This document shows, piece by piece, positions 1 through 7,858 of a DNA stretch of 54,432 nucleotides. Both the position numbers and the translations under genes were made by a program. The notes below the pieces were generated by a model that had not been told where the DNA came from, made no database searches, and saw only the letters and a program-made list of their open reading frames with translations. Origin of the DNA: Verrucomicrobiota bacterium (GTDB taxonomy: Bacteria > Verrucomicrobiota > Verrucomicrobiia > Limisphaerales > VHDF01); assembly GCA_016871495.1 (NCBI GenBank), contig VHDF01000028.1, forward strand, positions 1-54,432, given 5' to 3'. Numbering within the stretch: the first letter of the stretch is position 1; every line of letters starts with the position of its first letter.

Positions 1-94
1 TGCAGACGGCGTTAAGCAACGCGGCGTTGCGACGTCACGGGTTTTGGATGCCATCCGACCTTGCGGCCACCGTGTGAAGGGCCGCTGCGTTCAA

Positions 95-126
95 CCGCCG
101 GATGCGGAAAACCGCACGTCCGGTGG
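95..126 (+). other. Group II intron domain V hairpin
   Basis: The 32-nt hairpin has an 8-bp lower helix (95-102 with 119-126), a two-nucleotide CG bulge at 117-118, a 5-bp upper helix (103-107 with 112-116) and an AAAA tetraloop at 108-111. Positions 2-4 read C96-G97-C98, the CGC form of the catalytic triad, and G97 pairs with T124 as a G-U wobble, as in functional domain V. This geometry is diagnostic of group II introns. Confidence 0.78.
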
Positions 127-133
127 TGTGGGA

Positions 134-161
134 GGGTGCCGGGGCGCAATCCCCGGCACCC
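134..161 (+). other. Group II intron domain VI-like hairpin
   Basis: An 11-bp perfect stem (134-144 with 151-161) closes a 6-nt loop a few bases after domain V. No bulged branch-point adenosine is visible on the 3' side. IIC introns can splice by hydrolysis, so this may be functional, or the intron may be degenerate. Confidence 0.6.
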
Positions 162-169
162 GACCCGAT

Positions 170-217
170 CAGCAGACAGGGCTGTCTGCGTTACCAAGAC
201 AACCTCTGGAGGCACGG
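170..217 (-). repeat. End fragment of MITE-like repeat R1, interrupted by the intron
   Basis: Read on the minus strand this matches the left part of the R1 copy at 34.1 kb. It starts with a TIR-like GTGCCTCC end, then GGTAACGCAGAC and the hairpin CAGACAGGGCTGTCTG (172-187 on plus). The repeat stops at 170, where the group II intron begins. The rest of this copy is predicted to lie beyond the intron, outside the window. Confidence 0.6.
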
Positions 218-300
218 GGCACCGCGAGGGATGGCGGTTGAGGATTCTTTTTTTCGAAAGAAATGGCGTGGTGCGCGAGGGGTCAGTAGGGTTCAAGCCA

Positions 301-1095
301 GTGAAGATTGCATTTGTTGGGGACATTGTGGGGGAACCGGGGCGCCGGGCGGTGCAGCGGCTCTTGCCGCGGCTGCGACAAGCGCACGGGATTGTGTGTG
401 TGGTCGCCAATGGGGAAAACGCGGCGGGCGGTTCGGGAATCACACAGGAAACAGCGGCCGAGATTTTTTCAGGAGGCGTGGATGTCATCACCACGGGCGA
501 TCATGTCTGGGATCAGAAAGAGACGGCCCATTTCATCCAGCAAGAATCGCGGCTCTTGCGTCCTTGTAATTATCCCGCGGGCACCCCGGGGAACGGCAGC
601 TTCATCCATCGCATGGAGGATGGCAGTGCGATTGGCGTGGTGAATGTGCAGGGACTGACGTTCATGCCTGATTTGCGGGATCCATTTGAAGCTGTGGAGG
701 AAGAATGGCGCCGTCTGCGGGCCGACACGCGGGTGGTGATCGTGGATTTTCACGCGGAGGCCACTTCGGAGAAAGTGGCTTTGGGACGGTTTATGGACGG
801 GAAGGTCAGCGCGGTCCTGGGCACGCACACGCATGTGCAGACGGCGGACGAACGGGTGTTTCCAGGCGGGACGGCGTTTCTATGTGACGCGGGGTTTACC
901 GGGCCTCATGAGAGTGTCATTGGACGAGAAATCGAGCCGGTCATCCGCCGTTTTCGCACGCGCATGCCGCAACGCTTCGGCGTGGCAAGGGGAGACGTGC
1001 GGATGCAGGGGGTCATCCTCGAAGTCGATCCTGAATCGGGGCGATCCCGATCCATCGAGCGGTTCTCGATTCCTTTGGAAGAGGGCACCGCCTAG
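301..1095 (+). CDS. ymdB: YmdB-family metallophosphoesterase (TIGR00282)
   Basis: The product is 264 aa, the usual family length. B. subtilis YmdB is a binuclear-metal 2',3'-cyclic nucleotide phosphodiesterase that affects biofilm gene expression. Metal-ligand motifs are present: FVGD (D8), NGENAAGG (E39, N40), GDHVWD (D67, H68), VDFHAE and GTHTHVQTAD. At position 67 the family normally has Asn; here it is Asp. The frame is open back to position 61, but GTG at 301 was chosen because it gives the family N-terminus (KIAFVGDIVG) and excludes the intron and repeat DNA upstream. No strong ribosome site is seen. The gene lies 30 nt upstream of xseA and is probably cotranscribed with it. The cytoplasmic phosphodiesterase role is inferred from family. 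Confidence 0.88.
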   Translation: MKIAFVGDIVGEPGRRAVQRLLPRLRQAHGIVCVVANGENAAGGSGITQETAAEIFSGGVDVITTGDHVWDQKETAHFIQQESRLLRPCNYPAGTPGNGSFIHRMEDGSAIGVVNVQGLTFMPDLRDPFEAVEEEWRRLRADTRVVIVDFHAEATSEKVALGRFMDGKVSAVLGTHTHVQTADERVFPGGTAFLCDAGFTGPHESVIGREIEPVIRRFRTRMPQRFGVARGDVRMQGVILEVDPESGRSRSIERFSIPLEEGTA

Positions 1096-1125
1096 GTTTT
1101 AGTCCGGCAACCTTCGATTCCGAGT

Positions 1126-2544
1126 ATGGCGGGACTTCAACAGACCGGTTGGGACTTCGATGCTCCGCCCCCTGAACGAGGATCTTCGTCACGGGCGGAG
1201 TCCTCCAATCGGACCTGGTCCGTGAGTGAATTGACGTCGCGCCTCAAGGGTTTGATCGAAACTCAATTTCGATCCGTCTCGGTCCGGGGTGAGATTTCCA
1301 ACTTGCGCATCCAGAGTTCCGGGCACGCGTATTTTGGGTTGAAGGACGAGGGCGCGCAGCTTTCCTGTGTGATGTTCAAGTCGGCTGGGGCCGAGTCTCG
1401 CCGGTTGCTGGCGGATGGGTTGAGTGTGGTGGCGACGGGGGAGATGAGCGTCTATGAGCCGCGGGGCCAGTATCAACTGGTTGTTCGTCAAGTGGCCTTG
1501 GAGGGGCAGGGGGCGTTGCAACTGGCGTTCGAGCGCTTGAAGCAGAAGCTGCGCGAGGAGGGGTTGTTCGACCCTGGAAAAAAGAGGCCCATCCCCAGGC
1601 ATCCCCAGCGTGCCGGGGTGGTGACTTCTCCCACGGGTGCGGCGCTGCGCGACGTGTGCCATGTGCTGGCGAGGCGCGACCCGGGTTTGCGGCTTTTGCT
1701 GGCACCCTGCCGGGTGCAAGGCTTGGACGCGGCGCGGGAGATTTGCGCCGCCCTTGAAGCGCTCAACCAGTGGAGCCGTGTTCAGCCCCCGGGCCAGAAG
1801 CTCGACGTCATTCTGATGACGCGTGGTGGCGGCAGCCTGGAAGATTTGTGGTGTTTCAACGAAGAATCGGTGGCGCGGGCCATCCGAGCTTCCGTCATTC
1901 CGGTCATTTCCGCGGTGGGCCACGAGATTGATTTTACCATTGCGGACTTCGCCGCGGATTTGCGCGCGGCGACTCCAAGCGCGGCGGCGGAGATCTTGAG
2001 TGAAGGTGCGATGCAGGCTCGCGACTTCGTGGAGGAAGTGGGACAGTCACTTTTCAGATCTGCGCGGCGCGGGTTCGATGCGGCCTGCGATGGCTTGGAC
2101 GGAGCGCGGGGTCGATTGGCACGGGCGCATCCGCGGCGCCAGTGGGAGGATCGTGTGCAGCGGGTGGACGAGGTGGTGGATCGTTGGCAGAAGTCTTGGG
2201 TTGCGGCGCTGGCGTTGAAGAAGCAGGAGGCCCGGGCGTTGGGGGCGCGGGTGGCCTTGCGGCTCTTGAGGCCGCGTTTGGACGCGGCGAGGATGGGTGT
2301 CCAGCAGTGGCGCACCCGGTTGGAGAGTGCCGCGCGGCACGGGCTGAATCAGAAAAGCTCCGGCTGGGAATCGGCTCGGTCGCGATTGCGGGCCCTCTCA
2401 CCTGACGCTGTCTTGGAGCGCGGTTATTCGATCACCCGCCGGGAGAGGGATGGTGTGATCGTGCGCCGGGCGGGGGATGTCGAGGATGGCGAGGTGTTGC
2501 TGACGAGGGTTTCTGCCGGGGAACTGCGCAGCCGGTTGATCTGA
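1126..2544 (+). CDS. xseA: Exodeoxyribonuclease VII large subunit
   Basis: The product is 472 aa. XseA with the small subunit XseB degrades single-stranded DNA from both ends and acts in mismatch and recombinational repair. The order is as expected: a short variable N-terminus, an OB-fold nucleic-acid-binding domain (about 30-130, starting WSVSELTSRLKGLIE), and the catalytic domain with TSPTGAALRDV and TRGGGSLEDLWCFNEE. An Arg/Ala-rich coiled-coil region and the C-terminal VLERGYSI motif follow. The start is the ATG at 1126. No xseB is seen next to it; the gene converges with accD. The N-terminal 30 residues are less conserved, so a start slightly downstream is possible. Confidence 0.95.
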   Translation: MAGLQQTGWDFDAPPPERGSSSRAESSNRTWSVSELTSRLKGLIETQFRSVSVRGEISNLRIQSSGHAYFGLKDEGAQLSCVMFKSAGAESRRLLADGLSVVATGEMSVYEPRGQYQLVVRQVALEGQGALQLAFERLKQKLREEGLFDPGKKRPIPRHPQRAGVVTSPTGAALRDVCHVLARRDPGLRLLLAPCRVQGLDAAREICAALEALNQWSRVQPPGQKLDVILMTRGGGSLEDLWCFNEESVARAIRASVIPVISAVGHEIDFTIADFAADLRAATPSAAAEILSEGAMQARDFVEEVGQSLFRSARRGFDAACDGLDGARGRLARAHPRRQWEDRVQRVDEVVDRWQKSWVAALALKKQEARALGARVALRLLRPRLDAARMGVQQWRTRLESAARHGLNQKSSGWESARSRLRALSPDAVLERGYSITRRERDGVIVRRAGDVEDGEVLLTRVSAGELRSRLI

Positions 2545-2569
2545 CACGGAGAGAGCAGGGCGCTCCGTG
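2545..2569. terminator. Stem-loop between convergent xseA and accD
   Basis: CACGGAG (2545-2551) pairs with CTCCGTG (2563-2569), a 7-bp stem with an 11-nt loop, immediately after the xseA stop and facing the accD stop. There is no T-run, so it is only a possible bidirectional transcription end. Confidence 0.35.
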
Positions 2570-2600
2570 GCAGCGAATCGGAATGCGGATCAAGGCTGCG

Positions 2601-3554
2601 TCAGTGTGCCATGGCCTGCGCGCGGCGCCGGCCTTCGGTCAAATAATCCAGGCAGTTTGCCAGGCGTTCCTTGAGTTCCTTGCGATGGATGATCGCGTCG
2701 ATCAGCCCGTGGTCGCGCAGGAATTCGGCGGTTTGGAAGCCGGGAGGCAACTCCGCTTGGGTGGTATCTTTGATGACGCGCGGCCCTGCGAAACCGATCA
2801 TGGCGCCGGGTTCGGCGAGGATCAGATCTCCGACGCTGGCAAAACTGGCCATGACACCGGCGGTGGTGGGGTGGGTGAGCACGCTGATGAAAGGGAGGTT
2901 TTGTTTGGCGTGGTAGGCCAAGGCTCCGCAGGTTTTGGCCATTTGCATCAGGCTGAACATGCCTTCGTACATGCGCGCGCCGCCGCTGGTGGCGATCAGG
3001 ATGACGGGCAGATGCCGGTCCGTGCAGGTTTCCACCAAACGGGTGATTTTTTCTCCAACCACGGAACCCATGGATCCTCCCAGAAATCCGAAATCCATCA
3101 CGCCGAGCCCTGTCCGATGGGAGCCGATTTGAGCCAAGCCCGTCAGCACGGCATCCTTGAGCCCGGTCGATTTCATGTAACTCCGCAGTTTGTCCGCGTA
3201 GGAAGCGGCACCGGTGAATTTCAGGATATCCACACTGGTCAGTTCCGAGTCCATTTCCTCGAACGAACAGAGTTCGACCAGGGCATGAATGCGTTCTCGC
3301 GCCGAAATCGGGAAGTGGTGTTCGCAGCGATTGCAGACTTTGAGGTTGGCGTCGAGTTCCTTGTCATGGAGCAAATGGGAGCACTTGGGGCATTTGGTCC
3401 AAAGACCTTCCGGGATCTCCCGTTTCCGCGATTTGCCCGCCCCGATTTTCCCCTTCTTTACAAAGCTTGTTTCGCCTTTCAGTTCGGGCGGGGTGACGGC
3501 AGGTTCCACCGTTTCAAGTCCGAGCGTGCGCTTCGTAAAGGTGCTGGTTCCCAT
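2601..3554 (-). CDS. accD: Acetyl-CoA carboxylase carboxyltransferase subunit beta
   Basis: The product is 317 aa. With AccA it forms the carboxyltransferase half of acetyl-CoA carboxylase, which makes malonyl-CoA for fatty-acid synthesis. The N-terminal zinc ribbon is visible (C55-x2-C58 and C74-x2-C77, in CPKC and CNRC), followed by the crotonase-like carboxyltransferase domain with ATSGGARMYEG and the C-terminal DAIIHRKELK region. The N-terminus is about 20 residues longer than in E. coli AccD. The start is the ATG at 3554. It is the last gene of a minus-strand set after the CPBP protease and comF, 21 nt from comF. No accA is in the window. Confidence 0.96.
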   Translation of the reverse strand: MGTSTFTKRTLGLETVEPAVTPPELKGETSFVKKGKIGAGKSRKREIPEGLWTKCPKCSHLLHDKELDANLKVCNRCEHHFPISARERIHALVELCSFEEMDSELTSVDILKFTGAASYADKLRSYMKSTGLKDAVLTGLAQIGSHRTGLGVMDFGFLGGSMGSVVGEKITRLVETCTDRHLPVILIATSGGARMYEGMFSLMQMAKTCGALAYHAKQNLPFISVLTHPTTAGVMASFASVGDLILAEPGAMIGFAGPRVIKDTTQAELPPGFQTAEFLRDHGLIDAIIHRKELKERLANCLDYLTEGRRRAQAMAH

Positions 3555-3575
3555 GTGCGGTGGTCACTCTAGTCT

Positions 3576-4424
3576 TCAAATCCCCAGGCTGTCGATTCGC
3601 GATTCGAGCCGTCCTAAGTTGAGGGCGGCCTGGCCCACCAAGCCTCGAGCGAGGGTCCAAACCGCCACTTCCTCCGCCCCGGCCTTGAGGAGTGACCTTG
3701 CACAGGCATCGGTGGTCGCCCCCGTGGTCAACACATCATCCACCACCACGATTCGCGCGGCTCTAACCATTTCTAAGTTATTGACTGTAAATGCTTTGTT
3801 GACGTTTCGACGGCGGTCTTCGCGTCCCAAAGCGGTTTGGGTTGACGTATTTTGGACACGGCTGAGGCAGCGAACGTTCAGTGGAATTCCGGTGGCGGAG
3901 CTTAGTTCTCGGGACAAACACTCGGCCTGGTTGAATTCTCTTTCGCGACGCCGGACAGGGTGCAGTGGAACCGGCACGATCCAGGTCCAGCTACCTGATT
4001 GAAGTGAGGGGGCCGCTCTGGCGACGAAGAGGGAGGTCAAAAAGGGCTCGAAGTATTTATGGCCGTTGTATTTGTACCGATGAATGATCTGGGAAAAGGT
4101 GGGTGTCACGATGAGACAGGAACGAGCATGACTGAAGGCCAAATCCATGTCCTCGCAGTTGGCGCAGCGGAAGTTCGAATCCATACTCCCTGCGTAGGGG
4201 AGCGCGCATTTCTCACAGAAGGGCGGTTGGAGCCATTGCAAGCCATTTTGGCACGCGGCACAGACAAACCCGGATTCGCACGAGGCGCGTTTCAGTCGGC
4301 AGATTTGGCACCAAGGCGGGAAGACCAAGTCCAGTGCAGTCTTGAGCCAGAGATGTGAGTTGGAGGCCAGTTTCTGCAGTAAACCTGGATCAATGGACGG
4401 CGCTTCGCTTGGTGAGTGGCTCAT
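3576..4424 (-). CDS. comF: ComF-family amidophosphoribosyltransferase-like protein
   Basis: The product is 282 aa. ComF proteins are phosphoribosyltransferase-fold proteins needed for internalising single-stranded DNA in competent bacteria. The N-terminal part carries several Cys pairs (WCQIC, CAAC, CEKC, CANC), the expected double zinc finger. The C-terminal half has the PRPP-binding loop VVVDDVLTTGAT and the family motif VPVPLHPVRRREREFNQAE. The 3' end of the CPBP gene overlaps its 5' end by 35 nt, which suggests translational coupling. The nearby pilT genes at 23-26 kb fit a DNA-uptake role, but this is only circumstantial. Confidence 0.92.
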   Translation of the reverse strand: MSHSPSEAPSIDPGLLQKLASNSHLWLKTALDLVFPPWCQICRLKRASCESGFVCAACQNGLQWLQPPFCEKCALPYAGSMDSNFRCANCEDMDLAFSHARSCLIVTPTFSQIIHRYKYNGHKYFEPFLTSLFVARAAPSLQSGSWTWIVPVPLHPVRRREREFNQAECLSRELSSATGIPLNVRCLSRVQNTSTQTALGREDRRRNVNKAFTVNNLEMVRAARIVVVDDVLTTGATTDACARSLLKAGAEEVAVWTLARGLVGQAALNLGRLESRIDSLGI

Positions 4425-5298
4425 GGGAGGTGCTCCTTCGCGCTATGAAGATATAAACCACGAGCAACACGGGCAAGGCAATCCAGCCGTCAATGAGGCG
4501 TTCGCTACCCCAGACGCGTGGGGAGGCGCTCGAGACTGGATCGGTAAGGAAACCGTACATTTTTAGCCAGAAGACCCAGCCGGCGTGGAGCGCTGCGGGT
4601 CCCCAAAGGGATCCAGACTTGAGGTGCCATCGACCCAGGATGAGGCCTGCCACGAGCAGGTTGAGGAATGCGGGAAACAAGGAAGGCAGATCGACGAAGC
4701 CGGCGGTCATTTGCGCGAGCACGGAGAATCCCGAATCCCATTTGATATCTCCCTCATGCTGAACTCGGCGGAAAAAATGGGTGATGGCATAGACGGAACT
4801 GCTGAACCAGAGTGCGGCTTTTGGACCCCAAGCTGGTCGTGTTCCCCCCAGCAGCATGCCCCTGAAAAGGGATTCTTCGATGAGGGCAACTGCCACGGCA
4901 GAAAGGGCGGCTTTTCCGACTGATTTCAGGGTTGAAGGCAAGGTCAGAGAGGTCTGGAGTTCGTGCGCACCGGCAAGCCAGGCGAGAATCCCCAGGGAGA
5001 TCCAACCGACGAGAAATCCGTGGGCGAGTTCGCGTCCGGGAGCCGGTTGGGGGGTCCATCCCAAGCCGGTGATCCCGCGAAGATTTAAAAAACGGCCCAG
5101 CGGCCAGAGTCCTGCGATGGCGATCAATAACAGGCAGCGATTGACGTAGCGATGGAACGGCGCCGAAGCGAGACCTTGCCAGGCTGGGTGATGCTCAGCC
5201 AGGAATTGGACCAAGGCATGGAGCCAGGGGGCGAGGATCGCCGCTCCGAGGAACACTGCGGTGAAGTATCCGAGAAGCGCCAAACCGGTGCGTTTCAT
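4390..5298 (-). CDS. CPBP-family intramembrane glutamic endopeptidase
   Basis: The product is 302 aa from the ATG at 5298 (MKRTGLALLGYF). The frame stays open for 60 more codons upstream, but these are Arg/Pro-rich and lack a membrane segment, so they were left out. The protein is polytopic. It has the CPBP/Abi motif EESLFRG (E141, E142, R146), the second-motif histidine in ITHFF (H174) and LHAGW near the C-terminus. Family members are Rce1-like proteases that cleave prenylated or other membrane substrates, or take part in bacteriocin self-immunity. The substrate here is unknown. It is the first gene of the set with comF and accD. Confidence 0.85.
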   Translation of the reverse strand: MKRTGLALLGYFTAVFLGAAILAPWLHALVQFLAEHHPAWQGLASAPFHRYVNRCLLLIAIAGLWPLGRFLNLRGITGLGWTPQPAPGRELAHGFLVGWISLGILAWLAGAHELQTSLTLPSTLKSVGKAALSAVAVALIEESLFRGMLLGGTRPAWGPKAALWFSSSVYAITHFFRRVQHEGDIKWDSGFSVLAQMTAGFVDLPSLFPAFLNLLVAGLILGRWHLKSGSLWGPAALHAGWVFWLKMYGFLTDPVSSASPRVWGSERLIDGWIALPVLLVVYIFIARRSTSHEPLTKRSAVH

Positions 5299-5504
5299 GC
5301 GTGGTCTCCACGCGAAACCGCGTTCTCTGAGAGTTTCCTGTGGGGCAGGAGACTGACAAGTGGGGTGGTTCCAAGCCGATGGACCCCTGACAAAACGGGA
5401 AAAATCCACCAAAAATTGGCTGGAGCGGCTGGGGGGGCGGGACGCGGGTCTGGATTCATGCAAGGTTCTGCGTTGCAAAAACCTTTGGCACGGGAACCGC
5501 TGCC

Positions 5505-6398
5505 ATGATAGACGATTCGCCGCGCCGGGTGCGGTTCATTTGGGGAAACATGTTTGGATTGAGCAGACAGACAGCGGTCACGCAGGGGCCATTCGGCCCT
5601 TTCCAGCTCCATGAGTTGATCAATTCGGGGGGCATGGCGGAGATTTGGCTGGCGACGAACGCGAGGAACGAGCACCTCGCTCTGCGATTGATGCAGGAGA
5701 CATCGGGTTTCGATTTTCTGAGCAAGAAGCGTTTTCTCAGGGGTTCGGAAGTGCTTTCGACCATGTCGCCGCACGATTCGGTGATTCGCTATTTGGGACA
5801 TGGCAAAATCAACGGTATTCTCTATCAAGCCACGGAGTACGTTGAAGGCGCCAATTTGAAGCAATGCATGGCGCGCAATGACGAGAATCTTGCGGAGTTC
5901 GTCGGAAACATCATCCTTGATGCCGCCTCGGCTCTGGAGCACGTGCATGACTCAGGATACATGCACCTCGATTTCAAGCCTGAGAATATCATGGTGACGG
6001 CCAATGGAGGTTCCCGCCTGATTGACTTCGACCTGGCTCAGCCGATTCCGGACAAACCCAAGAAATTGACGGGGAACCCCGGCACTCCTGCTTACATGGC
6101 GCCCGAGCAACTGATGCGGCGTCCGATTGACCGGCGGACGGACATTTTTTCCTTCGGGGTGACGGCGTACGAGGTGCTGACCTTTCACAAGCCCTTTCCC
6201 GGTGAAACGCCAAAAGAGGTCCTGCTCAAGCAAATCGCGGATCGCCAGAATGGATTCGTTCCCCCGCGCGAGCTCAATCCGGCCATTCCGGCTGGAGTGG
6301 AGAAGGCCATTTTGAAATGCATCGAAGCGGATCCGGAACGGCGTTACCCCTACATGAGCGTGCTCGTGCGTGACCTCAAGTCCGCGCTTTACGTCTAG
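5505..6398 (+). CDS. Serine/threonine protein kinase with an altered VAIK lysine
   Basis: The product is 297 aa, a single Hanks-type kinase domain with no membrane segment or sensor domain. Seen in order: a degenerate glycine loop (LINSGGMAEIW, about 39-48), beta-3 LALRLM with Arg61 where the ATP-anchoring Lys is expected, the helix-C Glu in RGSEVL, and the catalytic loop HLDFKPEN (D156, K158, N161). The metal-binding DFD (D174) replaces DFG, and the APE motif is in YMAPEQL. All catalytic residues except the beta-3 lysine are present, so it may be a weak kinase or a pseudokinase. The start is the ATG at 5505; it is divergent from the CPBP gene across 206 nt. The substrate is unknown. Confidence 0.88.
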   Translation: MIDDSPRRVRFIWGNMFGLSRQTAVTQGPFGPFQLHELINSGGMAEIWLATNARNEHLALRLMQETSGFDFLSKKRFLRGSEVLSTMSPHDSVIRYLGHGKINGILYQATEYVEGANLKQCMARNDENLAEFVGNIILDAASALEHVHDSGYMHLDFKPENIMVTANGGSRLIDFDLAQPIPDKPKKLTGNPGTPAYMAPEQLMRRPIDRRTDIFSFGVTAYEVLTFHKPFPGETPKEVLLKQIADRQNGFVPPRELNPAIPAGVEKAILKCIEADPERRYPYMSVLVRDLKSALYV

Positions 6399-6468
6399 TG
6401 ATCTGTTCAGGCCCCCGCACCTTGGACTGGGCATTCCGAGTCAGCGGTGGGCCCGCCGGAAGGAGCCA

Positions 6469-7803
6469 TCAAGCGAATTTGGTGATGCCGGGCAGCGCGA
6501 GAGGCGGAGGGGTGAACTTCATGTTCCAATCGATGGGATCCGGCACCAAATGATCGTTCGATTGGAGGGCCTGTTCCCACGTGACTTCGAGGCCGGTGTA
6601 GGCGGCCATGCGACCCATGATGGACAGCAGGGTGCTGGTGCACATGCGGTCCCCATCGTTGATGGGATTTCCCGAACGAATCGAGGCGAAGAGTTCATCG
6701 TGCTCGGTTTGATACATGTTGTTGTTTTCGCCTTGGTAGCGCCACGCTTTGGGGCCCTGAATTTCAGGAGTGGAACGCACCCCAATGGTGCCGGTGCCCT
6801 GGGTGCCCAGCACATAATCGGCGTTCTGATTGTAGCACCCCGTTTGCTGCCGGCAGCCGAGGAACGCGCGCACTCCTTTGGCGTATTCGTAATTGATGTG
6901 GAAGTGGTCGTAAATGTTGCCCCCATGCGCGGGTATCTGTCGGCCCCCGACCGCCACGGCTTTGAGGGGCGGCACATCGCCCATCGCCCAGGCAATCTTG
7001 TCGATGCTATGCACCGCTTGCTCCACGAGCCCATCCCCGCAGAGCCAGACGAAATTGTACCAGTTGCGGATCTGCCACTCGATATCGGTCATGCCGGGAC
7101 GCCTTCGATCCGCAGGCGGCATGGGCTTCACCGGTCCCGTATAATAAGTGCTGTAGAGCGCTCGAATCTCGCCGAGATCCCCTCCCAGCACGCGCTTGTA
7201 AAACTCCCGGCGCGCAAAATCGTAGCGCCAGCAGAATCCGGCGACGACCGCCAGTTTCTTCTTTTTGGCCACTTGCGCCGCCTCCATCACCATGCGGACG
7301 CCGGGTGAATCAGTTGCCATCGGTTTCTCACAAAAGACGTGCTTGTTGGCCTCAATCGCGGCCTTGAAATGAACCGGACGAAAACCCGGCGGCGTGGCCA
7401 GCAACACCACGTCGATCCCGCTCTCCAGCACTCGCTGGTAGCCGTCCAACCCGGTGAAACATCGCTCCGGGTCCACTTTGATTTTGTCCGGCGCTTCCCG
7501 GCGAAGGGCGGCGAGGCTGTTCTGCATTTGATCCTCAAACGTGTCCGCCATGGCGTGCAAGACCACGTTCTTGTCCGCCGCCAGAGCCTGGCTGGCGGCG
7601 CCCGTGCCACGTCCTCCGCAACCGATCAATCCGACTTTGAGCGTGTCGCTGCCGGCGGCATGCACGCCGCCGCCGAGGTGTAGATCTGCGGCAAGCACGC
7701 TTCCAAAAGTGAGGGTCGAAGCTCTCAGGAAGTCGCGCCGATTGGATGAAGCGGCAGGGGTTGCACTGACAGCATGTGTGGGTGTGGATGCGGATTCGTT
7801 CAT
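6469..7803 (-). CDS. Tat-exported Gfo/Idh/MocA-family oxidoreductase
   Basis: The product is 444 aa from the ATG at 7803. A twin-arginine signal is visible (SNRRDFLRAS, about 20-29) before a hydrophobic stretch, so periplasmic export is predicted. An NAD(P)-binding Rossmann fold follows (KVGLIGCGGRGTG), with the family motif CEKPMA and the C-terminal GFO_IDH_MocA domain. Exported members of this family are abundant in Planctomycetes and Verrucomicrobia and are usually linked to sugar or polysaccharide catabolism. The substrate cannot be told. It follows the ankyrin gene by 55 nt and may be the last gene of that operon. An upstream in-frame extension of 33 codons lacks signal features and was excluded. 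Confidence 0.88.
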   Translation of the reverse strand: MNESASTPTHAVSATPAASSNRRDFLRASTLTFGSVLAADLHLGGGVHAAGSDTLKVGLIGCGGRGTGAASQALAADKNVVLHAMADTFEDQMQNSLAALRREAPDKIKVDPERCFTGLDGYQRVLESGIDVVLLATPPGFRPVHFKAAIEANKHVFCEKPMATDSPGVRMVMEAAQVAKKKKLAVVAGFCWRYDFARREFYKRVLGGDLGEIRALYSTYYTGPVKPMPPADRRRPGMTDIEWQIRNWYNFVWLCGDGLVEQAVHSIDKIAWAMGDVPPLKAVAVGGRQIPAHGGNIYDHFHINYEYAKGVRAFLGCRQQTGCYNQNADYVLGTQGTGTIGVRSTPEIQGPKAWRYQGENNNMYQTEHDELFASIRSGNPINDGDRMCTSTLLSIMGRMAAYTGLEVTWEQALQSNDHLVPDPIDWNMKFTPPPLALPGITKFA

Positions 7804-7858
7804 ACGTTGAGACGGTGTTGATTCTACTCTGCAGATTGCCTGCGGGTGGTGTGCTGCG

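Larger units (their letters stand above)
1..169 (+). mobile_element. 3' end of a group II (IIC-like) intron, partial
   Basis: The segment ends in structures that match domains V and VI of a bacterial group II intron, followed by a plausible AY 3' splice end (..CCGAT at 165-169). The reverse transcriptase ORF and the 5' end would lie left of the window. The right boundary is placed at 169/170 because the sequence from 170 onward is the end of a dispersed repeat (other copies at 23.1, 34.1 and 52.4 kb), and that repeat is interrupted exactly there. The structure is seen in the sequence; the group IIC assignment rests on the CGC triad and a short domain V and is an inference. It could be a degenerate remnant. 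Confidence 0.72.

Noticed and set aside
12-494. Minus-strand 160-codon frame at the left edge
   Set aside because: It runs antisense through the intron domains and the ymdB start and has no domain.
2583-3572. 329-codon plus-strand open frame opposite accD
   Set aside because: It is antisense to a clear accD with conserved motifs; such mirror frames arise from GC-rich coding sequence.
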